A stretch of DNA of 64,000 nt, taken from assembly GCA_021838445.1 (NCBI GenBank), contig JAKCDU010000001.1:1-64000 (forward strand). Direction: 5' to 3'. The notes under the pieces are model-generated. The model did no database searches, was not told where the DNA came from, and saw nothing but the letters and a program-made list of their open reading frames with translations. The translations under genes were made by a program, and so were the position numbers. Positions 7,404 through 15,629 of this stretch are shown here, in pieces (within the stretch, counting starts at the first letter, position 1; the number at the start of each line of letters is the position of its first letter). The stretch is from Actinomycetes bacterium (GTDB lineage: Bacteria > Actinomycetota > Acidimicrobiia > Acidimicrobiales > Palsa-688).

Positions 7404-7428
7404 TAGGTTTCGAGACCCTCTCTGACAC
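7404..7428 (+). repeat. tRNA-3'-end-like repeat, diverged copy D
   Basis: AGGTTTCGAGA followed by CCCTCTCTGACAC. The GGTTTCGAGACC part looks like a T-arm, and the end is like copies A-C with substitutions. It closes the run of toxin-antitoxin modules. Confidence 0.35.
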
Positions 7429-7430
7429 GC

Positions 7431-7463
7431 GAACACCCCACTCCATCCGGGAGATGGGTGTTC
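7431..7463. repeat. Imperfect hairpin after repeat copy D
   Basis: GAACACCC at 7431-7438 pairs with GGGTGTTC ending at 7463, with a partly paired middle. It could be a terminator stem or part of an old attachment site; there is no T-run. Confidence 0.35.
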
Positions 7464-7924
7464 AAGCAGGGGCCCGGGGCGGTCGACGATGGAGGCGTAC
7501 CGGGCCCACTGCACCGGCGGCGGCCGGGCAGCCGAACCCCGCGAGGAGCACCCACGATGGCCGTCCGCGCCTCAACTGCCAGAACCCAGACGCGCCGACA
7601 CGATCGGCCCGCCCCGGCGCCCACCGCCTGTCCCACCCGGCACTCGTCTCCCGCTCACCGACCCGGCCGCCCTGCCGGCCGGCTAGCTCACCGAGCGCGG
7701 CTGGCTGCTCGATGTCCAGGCTGCCGACGCCCGACGGGGTCGTCACCCTCGTCGACGCCTACGACTCCTCCGGGCCTGGCGGCGCATGCACCGCATCGGG
7801 GGATCCGGCCGGGTCGCCGTGCTCACCGCTCCGGCCGCCCTGGCCGATGTCGTAGCTCTCTCCAAGCTCGGCACCGCTGCCCTGACCGACGGGAACGTCG
7901 TGGGCAACATCTGGGCCATCGCAC

Positions 7925-8085
7925 CGGAGCGCAGAGCGCTCTCGCATCGTGCCGTCGAGCACCGCCTGGGCGGAGCCGCTCAGGGCGTGGATCGGTGTGG
8001 CAATCGCGTGGGCCAGGTCGGCCAGAAGCTCCCGTTGGGTGCTGTCGGCATCTCCAACCTCCAACCGAGTCGCCGTTTAATCGAA
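7925..8085 (-). pseudogene. Histidine-kinase dimerisation-domain fragment
   Basis: The minus strand encodes ATRLEVGDADSTQREL followed by LADLAHAIATPIHAL and QAVLDGT, which matches the HisKA pattern LLADVAHELRTPL of membrane sensor kinases. There is a TAA just upstream in frame, and the reading decays after about 45 codons, so only the phospho-acceptor helix survives. Confidence 0.5.
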
Positions 8086-8264
8086 CCTTCTACCTACTAG
8101 TGCTCGGAGCGGCTCGGGACTTCGTCCACGTCTCGGGACCTTCCGATCGAAGCCAGTCGGCTGCCAAATGAGGGGGCCCGGCGGGGGCGGCGCGTTGCTG
8201 AACGGAGCGCGTCCTGCGGGGCAGTCGAACGGGAGCGGACATGGCCCTCGTGTCTCTAGTCGAA

Positions 8265-8347
8265 CTGTGAACCGGGGACCGCTTCTGTGAACCGAAGATG
8301 CGAGATAGCATCACTCTTGGTTCACAGAATGAGGTAGCGACTCACAG
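8265..8347. repeat. Nested inverted repeats with CTGTGAACC half-sites
   Basis: Inner 11-bp perfect arms TTCTGTGAACC (8283-8293) and GGTTCACAGAA (8319-8329) are centred at 8306. Outer half-sites CTGTGA (8265-8270) and TCACAG (8342-8347) are centred on the same base, each 20 bases outside the inner ones. Such two-tier symmetry is typical of recombinase or multimeric regulator sites. No coding sequence overlaps it convincingly. Confidence 0.55.
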
Positions 8348-8494
8348 AACGACGACAGCACGGCGACAGACAGGGACGCCACCCGGGTTGGTCATCTCGC
8401 CCGGGTGATGTTGCCCTCGCCCGCTAAGCTAAGAGTGGACTGTCGGCCCTGCTGAGGAGGATGGGCGGCACCGAGCGGGGACGGGAGGAAGACA

Positions 8495-9469
8495 GTGCGG
8501 TCTGTGTGGCGCCGATATCGTGCGCTTCCGGGGCGGGCCCAGGGGGCGCTGATCGTGGCGGCGGTCGTCCTCGTGCTGATCGCCGCAGCCGTGGACGGGG
8601 CCAGCCGAAAGGCCGCGAACACCGCCAAGTCAGGTCCTGTCGCCCCGGGGGCCACAGCCACCGCCCAGACCACTACCGTCAACCCGGTCCCGGTCCAAAC
8701 CACGGCGAGTGCCGCAGCACCGTCCACCACCCCGACCACCGCCATCCCGGCTGCGGCGACCACGCCGTCGGCCAACGGCACGTCCGCTGCTCCCCAAGGC
8801 CCAGGAGCCTGCCATGTCAGGGGCTCCGGGCTCTACGTCCTTCCCGATCCAGGGTGCACACCGGGTGAGATCAATCCTGACGTGGCGCAGTCCGACATTG
8901 GCTCGACCATCTGCGCCTCTGGCTGGACCTCGACGATCCGGCCGCCCGAGTCCTACACCGAGCCGCTCAAGATCCAGCAGATGAGCGCTTACGGCGAGAC
9001 CGGGTCGCCGAGCTCCTACGAGGAGGACCACCTCATCTCACTGGAACTGGGCGGTTCCCCGACGGATCCCCGCAACCTGTGGCCGGAGCCGGGAGCGTCA
9101 CCGAACCCCAAGGACGATGTGGAGAATGCCGCCCGCAGAGCCGTCTGCGATGGGCAGATGTCCCTCGCCTCGGCTCAGCAGGCCATCGCCACCAACTGGA
9201 TGGCACTAGGTCAGCAACTCGGCGTGGTGACCGCCACCGGTCCGGCCACCGCACCGGCCCCTCCGTCCCCGCCGCCGGTCGCGTCGCCGGCTACGCCCGC
9301 CGCTCCCATCACCGCGCCCGCCGTCGGCTGTTCGCCCACCACCCCGAGCGGCAACTGCTATCAGCGAGGAGAGTACTGCCCGAGCGCCGACCGGGGCGCG
9401 ACAGGCACCGATGCCGGTGGGAGTCCCATCACCTGCGAGGACGTGAACGGTACCTGGCGGTGGGAGTAG
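8495..9469 (+). CDS. Exported HNH-like domain protein
   Basis: A 324-residue protein with an N-terminal membrane segment (about residues 15-35) that acts as signal anchor, a Thr/Ala/Pro-rich linker to about residue 105, then a domain starting CHVRGSGLYVLPDPGCTPG. The core Asp178-His179 in EEDHLISLELGG with NLWPEP afterwards has the spacing of an HNH-nuclease-like fold found in many actinobacterial secreted proteins. A second Pro-rich linker leads to a small Cys-rich C-terminal module (GCSPT, NCYQRGEYCPS, ITCEDVNGTWRW). The GTG start follows GGGAGGAA. Nuclease activity is an inference; the domain is also seen in proteins of unknown function. Confidence 0.65.
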   Translation: MRSVWRRYRALPGRAQGALIVAAVVLVLIAAAVDGASRKAANTAKSGPVAPGATATAQTTTVNPVPVQTTASAAAPSTTPTTAIPAAATTPSANGTSAAPQGPGACHVRGSGLYVLPDPGCTPGEINPDVAQSDIGSTICASGWTSTIRPPESYTEPLKIQQMSAYGETGSPSSYEEDHLISLELGGSPTDPRNLWPEPGASPNPKDDVENAARRAVCDGQMSLASAQQAIATNWMALGQQLGVVTATGPATAPAPPSPPPVASPATPAAPITAPAVGCSPTTPSGNCYQRGEYCPSADRGATGTDAGGSPITCEDVNGTWRWE

Positions 9470-9614
9470 CCGGAGTTGGCCCATCGGCGTTGCTCGAGTG
9501 GCCGGGACCGCCGGGGGGGGCGCCCGAGAGCGCGGATGGTGCCCGAGAGCCGCGGCGCGGCGTGTCGGCGCCGGCCGCCTGGGCGAGCTAGGTGATAAGT
9601 CAACTATTTGGCGG

Positions 9615-9620
9615 TAGACT
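9615..9620 (+). promoter_or_regulatory. -10 box (TAGACT) of marR-type gene
   Basis: TAGACT ends 6 bases before the GTG start, with AAGTCAACTATTTGG upstream as an AT-richer region. No Shine-Dalgarno is present, so the mRNA is probably leaderless. Confidence 0.45.
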
Positions 9621-9626
9621 GGGATC

Positions 9627-10094
9627 GTGACCAAGGTTCGGTGGCTCGACGAGCGCGAGGAGCGGGCGTGGCGGGCCCTGCAGTTCATGCAGATGCGCCT
9701 CAGCGGCCGCCTGGCTGCAGACTTGGCCGCCACCTCTGACCTGTCCTACCCGGACTATCTGGTGCTGGTCGCGCTCGGGGACCGACCGGAGTGGCGGGCC
9801 CGGTTGTTCGAGCTGGCCGAGGTTCTAGGTTGGGAGAAGAGCCGGGTTTCCCACCAGGTTGCCCGGATGAGCGGGCGGGGGCTGGTCGAGAAGGAGCGCT
9901 GCGACGACGACCGCCGAGGGGCTTTCGTCGTGGCCACCGCCCAAGGCCGTCGGGCCATCGAAGCGGCCGCTCCGCACCACGTGGCCGCCGTTCGCCGGCT
10001 CTTCATCGATCAGGTCGGCCCCGACGAGCTCGATGCCGTCGCGGCGGTCGCCGAAAGGGTGCTCTCGGTGCTCGACGCCGAGGAGGCTTTCTAA
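9627..10094 (+). CDS. MarR-family transcriptional regulator
   Basis: A 155-residue winged-helix regulator. The helix-turn-helix is in ARLFELAEVLGWEKSRVSHQVARM and the wing in GLVEKERCDDDRRGAFVVAT, including the Asp-Asp-Arg-Arg signature of MarR proteins. The N- and C-terminal helices form the dimer interface. It starts at a GTG close to a -10 box, so expression is likely leaderless. No gene for a drug pump or enzyme is adjacent, so its target is not evident. Confidence 0.85.
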   Translation: MTKVRWLDEREERAWRALQFMQMRLSGRLAADLAATSDLSYPDYLVLVALGDRPEWRARLFELAEVLGWEKSRVSHQVARMSGRGLVEKERCDDDRRGAFVVATAQGRRAIEAAAPHHVAAVRRLFIDQVGPDELDAVAAVAERVLSVLDAEEAF

Positions 10095-10643
10095 GAGGCC
10101 AGGTGGGGAGCTGGGCCGGCGGCGCGGCACGGCGGTGTCATCCGGCCGGTGCGCGGGATGATGGACCGCCGTCGGCGGGCACGATGGGGAGGGCTGCTCA
10201 GTGGACGCGGGGTAGGTCCGTGAGCCGTCGATGCAGGCGGCCGGCGAGACGTTTCAGGCGGCCGCGGCATTCGACCACGACGACGTTGGCGACTTCAGAG
10301 ACGCTGGCGACTGCAGATGGGTGTCGGGACAGGACTCGGTGAGCCTCTCAACTCGCCGAGGTCGATGACGCCTTCGAGGCTGCGGACCACGCCCCAGCCG
10401 ATCAGGCCGGTGGCACAGCGGCCCGCACCACCCAGCCGGTGGTCCAAGCCAGCCACCGCAGGAGCAGTCCGGACGACAGATGCGTACTGTTGACGAGACA
10501 CGACCTGTTGCTTCCCGCCCGCCCACCGAGCCAGCGGGTGTGATCGGCTACCGCCAGCGCCATACCCAACTCGGGGCCCGGCCGCGCCCATACGATCCGC
10601 TCGACGGCGGATATTGCGGACGTCTGCGTTCCCAGCTGCTCAT
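10095..10643. other. 549-bp gap with a possible gene scrap
   Basis: No intact gene is supported. On the minus strand around 10530-10640 the segment AVERIVWARPGPELGMALAV followed by ADHTRWLGGRAG reads like real protein, but it leads into unrelated frames and has no start or stop context. I take it as a remnant of unknown origin. Confidence 0.35.
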
Positions 10644-11012
10644 TTACCCAGGCGGTCGGTGGTTGCCGTTCCAGACCACCGCGCCGGCCGTCCGATCGCC
10701 GGTGAGGCGGATCTCCACTACCTCGCCGGTTCGAAATTCGCCGGCGGCGCCTCTGGGAAGCGACTGAACCACTTCCAGTTCGAAAGGTTCCTCGTCGGGG
10801 CCAACGGTGACCATCAGCATGAAGCGGACCATGGGAAGCGGATCCAGGAACCCGCCCAGGGTCCGCACCGAAAGGACCTCGGCCTCCGCGGGGTCACCAC
10901 CGGCCAGGATCTCGGAGGTCAGCACCGGCTTCGGTCCCTCCGACGAGCGCCATGCCACTATTGGAACGACGACGGCGGCCACGCCGAAGGGAACGAAGAC
11001 GAACAGGACCAC
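10644..11012 (-). CDS. Small membrane protein with extracellular or cytosolic beta domain
   Basis: A 122-residue protein of unknown family. The first 20 residues are a strong membrane helix (VLFVFVPFGVAAVVVPIVAW) and the rest has the alternating pattern of a small beta barrel (EAEVLSVRTLGG, RFMLMVTVGPDE, EVVEIRLTG). The layout resembles DUF3592- or NfeD-like single-helix proteins whose beta domain lies beside the membrane. GTG at 11012 is the first usual start; sequence upstream to a TGA near 11126 stays open and would add another hydrophobic stretch (ITASLTVLTASLFGLSTTQAL), so an unusual start codon and two helices are possible. Confidence 0.5.
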   Translation of the reverse strand: MVLFVFVPFGVAAVVVPIVAWRSSEGPKPVLTSEILAGGDPAEAEVLSVRTLGGFLDPLPMVRFMLMVTVGPDEEPFELEVVQSLPRGAAGEFRTGEVVEIRLTGDRTAGAVVWNGNHRPPG

Positions 11013-11138
11013 GAGCGCCTGGGTGGTGGAGAGGCCGAACAGCGAAGCCGTCAGGACGGTCAGGGAGGCGGTGATGACCCCTGAGCGTAGGCGTTGGCGC
11101 GGGACCTTCGACGCCCGCCGCCGTCAGGCGGCCGATCC

Positions 11139-11250
11139 TCAGAACGGGGCGTCGAAGCTGAACGGCCCACCGTCGGCGGCTACCTCCCAGTAGCCGCCGG
11201 TGGACAGAACCGCGCCGCCGCCGCCGCCGCCGGTGACGGGCTTGGCGAGC
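11139..11250 (-). pseudogene. Fragment of GYW/DGG repeat protein
   Basis: The minus strand reads Gly-rich linker, then GGYWEVAADGGPFSFDAPF and a stop, with GSAA continuing after the stop in the same frame. This matches one blade of the GYW-x-V-x-x-DGG-x-F-x-FGDA-xF-x-GS repeat found in many actinobacterial secreted proteins. The stop falls inside the repeat, so it is a remnant. Confidence 0.45.
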
Positions 11251-11257
11251 GACACAC

Positions 11258-11425
11258 CGCCCGGTGGCCAGCCGCACGCCCGTCGTGGGTATGGTCGCCA
11301 GCGCCGACGGTCTCGGGTACGCCCTCATGGACTCGGGCGGTCAGGTCGCCGCCTTCGGCGACGCCCCTGCCCTGCCCCCTCCACTCCCCGGTCAGGGGCC
11401 GCTGGTCGCGGTCATCGGGGCCTGA
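11258..11425 (+). pseudogene. C-terminal fragment of GYW/DGG repeat protein, opposite orientation
   Basis: The plus strand reads PVVGMVASADGLGYALMDSG followed by GQVAAFGDAPAL, one clear repeat blade, then a Pro-rich end LPGQGPLVAVIGA and a TGA at 11423-11425. There is no open upstream coding part, so only the last blade of a secreted repeat protein survives. Confidence 0.5.
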
Positions 11426-11480
11426 GCGCCGCGGCATCGCGTGGCGACCGGAGATGGTCGGGGTTGACCGGGCCGAGCGT

Positions 11481-12176
11481 TCAGGTGTCGGCGCGGCTCT
11501 CACCGTTGAGGACGTAGCCGATACCGGGGACGGTGCGGATGAGGCCGCCCTCACCCTCGCCGAGCTTCTGGCGCAGCCGGTGAATGTAGGCGTGCAGGTA
11601 ACCCGCCTCCCGGTCGTAGCCCTCTCCCCACACCGCTTTGAGGATCATCTGGCGGGTGCAGGTGCGCCCGGCGTTTCGGGCGAGGAAGGACAGCACGTCG
11701 AACTCGCGGGCGGTGAGCTGCAGTTCGGCGTCACGCAGTCGGACCTGGTGGTGAGCCAGGTCCAACTCGAGGTCACCCACCCGCAGCCGGCGGGGCCCCG
11801 GGTCGGTCGGTTCGGGAGCCCGGTGGCGCAGGGCGGTCCGAATACGGGCCTCGAGCTCGGCCATGCCGAAGGGCTTGGTGACGTAGTCGTCAGCGCCGCC
11901 GTCGAGGGCGGCGACCTTACGGTCCTCCGTGTCGGTTGCCGACAGCACGATGACCGGCAGGTCGCTCATCTGGCGGATGGCGTGCAGCACCGCCAAGCCG
12001 TCCAGGTCGGGAAGCCCGAGATCGAGCACGACCACATCCGGTGCGTCGGTCGCCGTCCTCGACAGGCCCTGGCCGCCGGTGACGACGCTGATGACATCGT
12101 GTCCGTGGGCGGTCAGGCCCAGCCGGAGGGCCTTTTGGAGCGAGGGGTCGTCGTCGATGACGAGGACACGGGTCAT
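11481..12176 (-). CDS. kdpE: KdpE response regulator
   Basis: A 231-residue OmpR/PhoB-type response regulator. The receiver domain (1-120) has the acidic pocket Asp8-Asp9-Asp10, phospho-acceptor Asp52 (VVVLDLGLPDLDG) and Lys in VTKPFG. The winged-helix DNA-binding domain (about 135-225) is shown by LTAREFDVLSFLARNAG and AYIHRLRQKL with the final GIGYVL strand. The ATG at 12176 overlaps the kinase stop by 4 bases, so the two are cotranslated. It should activate the divergent kdpFABC operon under potassium limitation, probably at the direct repeats in 13697-13745. Confidence 0.92.
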   Translation of the reverse strand: MTRVLVIDDDPSLQKALRLGLTAHGHDVISVVTGGQGLSRTATDAPDVVVLDLGLPDLDGLAVLHAIRQMSDLPVIVLSATDTEDRKVAALDGGADDYVTKPFGMAELEARIRTALRHRAPEPTDPGPRRLRVGDLELDLAHHQVRLRDAELQLTAREFDVLSFLARNAGRTCTRQMILKAVWGEGYDREAGYLHAYIHRLRQKLGEGEGGLIRTVPGIGYVLNGESRADT

Positions 12177-13648
12177 CGGGTGGCGTCCCGTTGGGGACTC
12201 GGTACCGGGGCCAGAGTGAAGACGAACCGGGCCCCGCCGCCCTCCACATCCTCTACCCAGATCCGCTCGCCGTGCGCCTGGACGAAGGTCTTGGCGATGG
12301 CCAGCCCGAGGCCCGAACGGCCCCCGGTGTCGAAGCGCACGAAGCTGTCGAAGATCATGTCGCGCTCCTCGGGCGGCACGCCCGGCCCCTGATCGGCGAC
12401 CGAGACCATCACCTGGTCGCCGCGCCGGCGGGCCGACACCGTGATCGGGGTGCCGGGCGGGGCGTGACGGTCGGCGTTCTCCACCAGGTTGGTGATCACC
12501 TGACCGACGAGCAGCGGGTCGGCGTCGACCTCGGCCAACCCGCCGGGGATGTCCAGCTCGACGCGACCGGCGGCCACCGCGCCGCCCAGCCCCGACAGGG
12601 CGTCCTCGACCAGTTCCACCAGAGGCCACGCCTGGCGGTCCACGTCCAAGACGCCGGCCTGTAGTCGGGTCATGTCCAGCAGGCTCGTCACCAGACGGGT
12701 GAGGCGGTCGGTCTGGCCGTCGAGGATGTCGTGCAGGTCCTCGATGTCGTCCTCGGACAGGCTGAGGGAGCGGTCGCGCAGCGTCGTGGACGCCACCTTC
12801 ATCGACGCCAGAGGTGTTCGCAGGTCGTGGGACACCGCCCCGAGGAGCGTGCGTCGGAGTCGGTCCACCTCCTGCAGCAACTCGGTCTGGCGGGCCTGGT
12901 CGCGCAGCCGGGCCCGTTCGAGGGTCAGAGCGGCGTGGTTGGCGAAGGCTCCGAGCAGGGCCCGCTCCTCGACCGAAAGGGCCATCCCCCGCACCGCCAG
13001 TACTCCGACGGGCCGGTCGGCCACCGACAGCGCCACCGTCTGCAGCCGCTCGGGGGTGGGGCCGGTCATGCCGAGACTCACGGGCCTGGCCGAGCCGGGC
13101 CCGAGCTGGTCGAGCTGATCCGGGGAGAGAGGCTCACCGGCCGCGGCCACCACCCGCAGGGCCCCCTCCTCGGGCAGCAGCAGCGCCACCCCGGCGACAT
13201 CGAAAGCGGTTCGCACGGTGTTGACGATGGTGGAGAGCAGCTCCCCGACGGGCGGGTCGTTGACCAGCAGCTCGGTCAGCTCGTAGAGCCGCCTGGTCCG
13301 GTTGGCGTGGTGCTCGGCCTCGGAGCGGGCCGAGTCCAGCCGGGCGACCACCTGGGCCACCATGAGCATCACCACCGCGTACACGCCCAGCGCCACCCAG
13401 TTCTGGGCGGCGCCAACGGTGAGGGTGTAGTACGGGGGGATGAAGACGAAGTCGTAGACGAGGAACCCGGCCGCCACCGTCACCACCCCGGCCGCCAGAC
13501 CGCCGACGACGACCCCCGCCACCACCGGCACCACCAGCACCAGGCCGGTCGTGGCGATGCTGAGGTGGGACCGCAGGGGCACCATGACCGCCCCCAGCGC
13601 AGCGGCGGCCAGGACCCCCAGGATCGATCCGTACAACCACTTGGGCAT
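12173..13648 (-). CDS. kdpD: KdpD-type sensor kinase lacking the N-terminal KdpD/USP half
   Basis: A 491-residue membrane kinase that corresponds to the C-terminal half of E. coli-type KdpD (about 890 residues). Residues 1-105 are the four-helix DUF4118 membrane domain, including the conserved YDFVFIPPYYTLTV loop; about 125-245 is a GAF domain; the dimerisation helix has His274 in AVSHDLRTPL; the ATPase domain has N (VITNLVENADRHAP), G1 (VADQGPGVP) and G2 (GGRSGLGLAIAK) boxes. The cytosolic N-terminal sensor and USP domains are absent here but are encoded by the separate gene at 18398-19594. Its start is divergent from kdpFABC. Confidence 0.9.
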   Translation of the reverse strand: MPKWLYGSILGVLAAAALGAVMVPLRSHLSIATTGLVLVVPVVAGVVVGGLAAGVVTVAAGFLVYDFVFIPPYYTLTVGAAQNWVALGVYAVVMLMVAQVVARLDSARSEAEHHANRTRRLYELTELLVNDPPVGELLSTIVNTVRTAFDVAGVALLLPEEGALRVVAAAGEPLSPDQLDQLGPGSARPVSLGMTGPTPERLQTVALSVADRPVGVLAVRGMALSVEERALLGAFANHAALTLERARLRDQARQTELLQEVDRLRRTLLGAVSHDLRTPLASMKVASTTLRDRSLSLSEDDIEDLHDILDGQTDRLTRLVTSLLDMTRLQAGVLDVDRQAWPLVELVEDALSGLGGAVAAGRVELDIPGGLAEVDADPLLVGQVITNLVENADRHAPPGTPITVSARRRGDQVMVSVADQGPGVPPEERDMIFDSFVRFDTGGRSGLGLAIAKTFVQAHGERIWVEDVEGGGARFVFTLAPVPSPQRDATR

Positions 13649-13696
13649 GGGCCCATTGTCGTACCACGCCGGGCCCTCTCTGGTCCCCGGTGGCCG

Positions 13697-13745
13697 TGTT
13701 GAGGATTTATTCAGCGCTTTGGGCAGCTGTTGAGGTTCTGTTCAG
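13697..13745. promoter_or_regulatory. Direct repeats in the divergent kdp promoter (probable KdpE sites)
   Basis: Two 18-bp copies, TGTTGAGGATTTATTCAG at 13697-13714 and TGTTGAGGTTCTGTTCAG at 13728-13745, match at 15 positions and are 31 bases apart, about three helical turns. Tandem sites on one face of DNA are what OmpR-family regulators bind. They lie 25 bases before the first kdp gene and 50 bases from the kinase start, so they could control both directions. Confidence 0.65.
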
Positions 13746-13769
13746 ACCGGCCGGGTCATCATCGTCTTC

Positions 13770-13853
13770 ATGGCTGACTTCCTCGTGGTGCTCTTCATCG
13801 TTGCCTTTGCCGTGGCCATGATGGGCCTCATCTGGGCGATGGACCGGGTATGA
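13770..13853 (+). CDS. 27-residue membrane peptide upstream of kdpF
   Basis: The peptide is MADFLVVLFIVAFAVAMM followed by GLIWAMDRV: one transmembrane helix with an acidic N-end and a charged C-end. Its TGA overlaps the ATG of kdpF (ATGA), so it is the first gene of the operon. It is similar in size to KdpF but lacks the KPERF ending, and small ORFs at this place are seen in other actinobacterial kdp operons (recollection, not searched). It could be a regulatory or stabilising subunit of the KdpFABC complex or a leader that couples translation. Confidence 0.6.
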   Translation: MADFLVVLFIVAFAVAMMGLIWAMDRV

Positions 13854-13939
13854 GCACCTCTCAGGCTCTTCTGCTCGCACTGTCGATCCTGATGTTCGTC
13901 TACATAGGCGTGGCCCTGTTCAAGCCGGAACGGTTCTGA
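13850..13939 (+). CDS. kdpF: KdpF, small subunit of potassium-transporting ATPase
   Basis: A 29-residue single-helix protein ending in the family signature FKPERF. KdpF stabilises the KdpABC complex in the membrane. It overlaps the preceding 27-residue peptide by 4 bases and ends 1 base before the GTG of kdpA. At 29 residues it is the normal size of the family, so no truncation is suspected. It is too short for most gene finders and easily missed. Confidence 0.85.
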   Translation: MSTSQALLLALSILMFVYIGVALFKPERF

Positions 13940-13940
13940 A

Positions 13941-15629
13941 GTGGGCCTTTTCTGGACGATTCTGGTGTTGGTCGTGGCGCTCGGCATCACGTGGCGCTAT
14001 CTCGGGTCCTACATGGCCGGTGTGTTCGAGGGCCGGGTGCGCTATCTGGCCTGGGCCGAGCGTCCGTTCTACCGAGTCCTCGGGACCTCCCCCGAGCAGG
14101 AGCAGACCTGGAAGCGCTACGCCGGGTCGCTGGTCATCTTCTCGGCCGTGTTCCTGGGCTTCGGATACCTGCTGCTGAGGGTTCAGGGATCGCTTCCGCT
14201 GAACCCGCAACACATGGGCCAGGTCACGCCGGCTCTGAGCCTGAACACGATCACGTCCTTCGTAACGAACACCAACTGGCAGAACTACGCCGGTGAGACG
14301 ACCATGTCGTACTTCTCCCAGATCGGCGTGCTCACCGTCCAGCAATTCGTGAGCGCGGCGGTCGGCATCGCGGTAGCCATCGCCCTGGTGCGGGGCTTCT
14401 CCCGACGCAACTCCTCCACCATCGGCAACTTCTGGGTCGACACAACCCGCTGCCTGCTGTACATCCTGCTGCCCATCTCCTTCATCGCCGGCATCATCCT
14501 GGTCGGCGAGGGGGCGGTGATGACCCTGGCCGGTCCGGTGACCGTCCACGACGCGCTCAACGGGGTCACCCAGACCATCCCCCGCGGGCCGGCCGGCTTC
14601 ATGGGCTCGATCATGCAGCTCGGTACCAACGGCGGCGGCTTCTTCAACGCCAACCTGGCCCATCCCCTGGAGAACCCCACCGCCATCACCAACCTGCTGT
14701 ACATCTGGCTCACCCTGTCCATCCCCTTCGCCCTGACCTACACCTTCGGGAAGATGGTCGGCAGCATCCGCCACGGGGCTGCGCTGCTGGCCGCCATGGC
14801 GATCATCTTCGGCGTGTGGGTCGGTTTCACCGTCTATGCGGAGCACACCAACAACCCTGCGGTGGCCGCCGCCGGAGTCCACAGCACGGTCGGCAACACC
14901 GAGGGCAAAGAGGTTCGCTTCGGCGACACCAGCAGCGCCCTGTTCAACATCTCCATGACCCACACGTCCGACGGTGCGGTGGACAGCGCCACCGACTCCT
15001 ACACCCCGATGGGCGGGTTCGGGCCGCTCAGCGGAATGATGCTGGGAGAAGTGACGCCCGGCGGCGTGGGTAGCGGCCTCTACACGATCCTGGTGTACGC
15101 CGTCATCGCCGTGTTCATCGGTGGTTTGATGATCGGCCGAACCCCGGAGTACCTGGGGAAGAAGATCCAGGCCCGGGAGGTCAAGCTGGCCGGCGTGGCC
15201 GCCCTGGTCATGCCGGTCACCGTGGTGGTGCTCACGGCCGTCGCCGCGTCCCTGCATGCGGGCCGGGCCGGCCCTCTCAACTCCGGGCCGCACGGGTTCA
15301 CCGAGATCCTCTACGCCCTCACCTCGCAGGGTAACAACAACGGATCGGCCATGGCCGGCCTCAGCGGCAACACCGCCTTCTACAACGTCGTCGGCGCCAT
15401 CGCCATGCTGCTCGGCCGCTTCGCCATCATCATCCCCGCCTTGGCCCTGGCCGGGACCCTGGCGGCCAAGCAGACCGTGCCGGCGGGGCTGGGGACCTTC
15501 CGCACCGACAATGGCATGTTCGTCGGCCTGACCATCGGCGTCATCATCATCGTCGGCGGCCTCACCTTCTTCCCCGCCCTGTCCTTGGGCCCGATCGTCG
15601 AGCAACTGAGCCACGGAAAGTTCTGGTAA
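13941..15629 (+). CDS. kdpA: KdpA, potassium-binding subunit of Kdp ATPase
   Basis: A 562-residue polytopic protein that binds and translocates K+ in the KdpFABC complex. The four pore loops of the Trk/Ktr/HKT superfamily are visible: [34 protein letters not shown], a third near [13 protein letters not shown] and [13 protein letters not shown]. The first carries TNTNWQ and the second GTNGGGFF, which form the selectivity filter. Start is a GTG one base after kdpF; the TAA overlaps the kdpB ATG (TAATG). Length equals that of typical KdpA, so it looks complete. Confidence 0.95.
   Translation: MGLFWTILVLVVALGITWRYLGSYMAGVFEGRVRYLAWAERPFYRVLGTSPEQEQTWKRYAGSLVIFSAVFLGFGYLLLRVQGSLPLNPQHMGQVTPALSLNTITSFVTNTNWQNYAGETTMSYFSQIGVLTVQQFVSAAVGIAVAIALVRGFSRRNSSTIGNFWVDTTRCLLYILLPISFIAGIILVGEGAVMTLAGPVTVHDALNGVTQTIPRGPAGFMGSIMQLGTNGGGFFNANLAHPLENPTAITNLLYIWLTLSIPFALTYTFGKMVGSIRHGAALLAAMAIIFGVWVGFTVYAEHTNNPAVAAAGVHSTVGNTEGKEVRFGDTSSALFNISMTHTSDGAVDSATDSYTPMGGFGPLSGMMLGEVTPGGVGSGLYTILVYAVIAVFIGGLMIGRTPEYLGKKIQAREVKLAGVAALVMPVTVVVLTAVAASLHAGRAGPLNSGPHGFTEILYALTSQGNNNGSAMAGLSGNTAFYNVVGAIAMLLGRFAIIIPALALAGTLAAKQTVPAGLGTFRTDNGMFVGLTIGVIIIVGGLTFFPALSLGPIVEQLSHGKFW

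Larger units (their letters stand above)
7464..8494. other. Degraded region without intact genes
   Basis: Frames on both strands are open only because of high GC. Around 7640-7900 on the plus strand, scraps that read like one soluble protein (LPLTDPAALPAG, GWLLDVQAAD, then after frame changes GVVTLVDAYDSS and RVAVLTAPAALADVVAL) suggest a gene broken by several shifts; I cannot name it. A histidine-kinase scrap (7925-8085) and a nested inverted repeat (8265-8347) are listed separately. Nothing else is supported. Confidence 0.45.

Noticed and set aside
11481-12629. KdpE frame extended to 12629
   Set aside because: The first 150 codons lie within the kinase gene in another frame and are Arg-rich; MTRVLVIDDD at 12176 is the natural receiver-domain start and overlaps the kinase stop.
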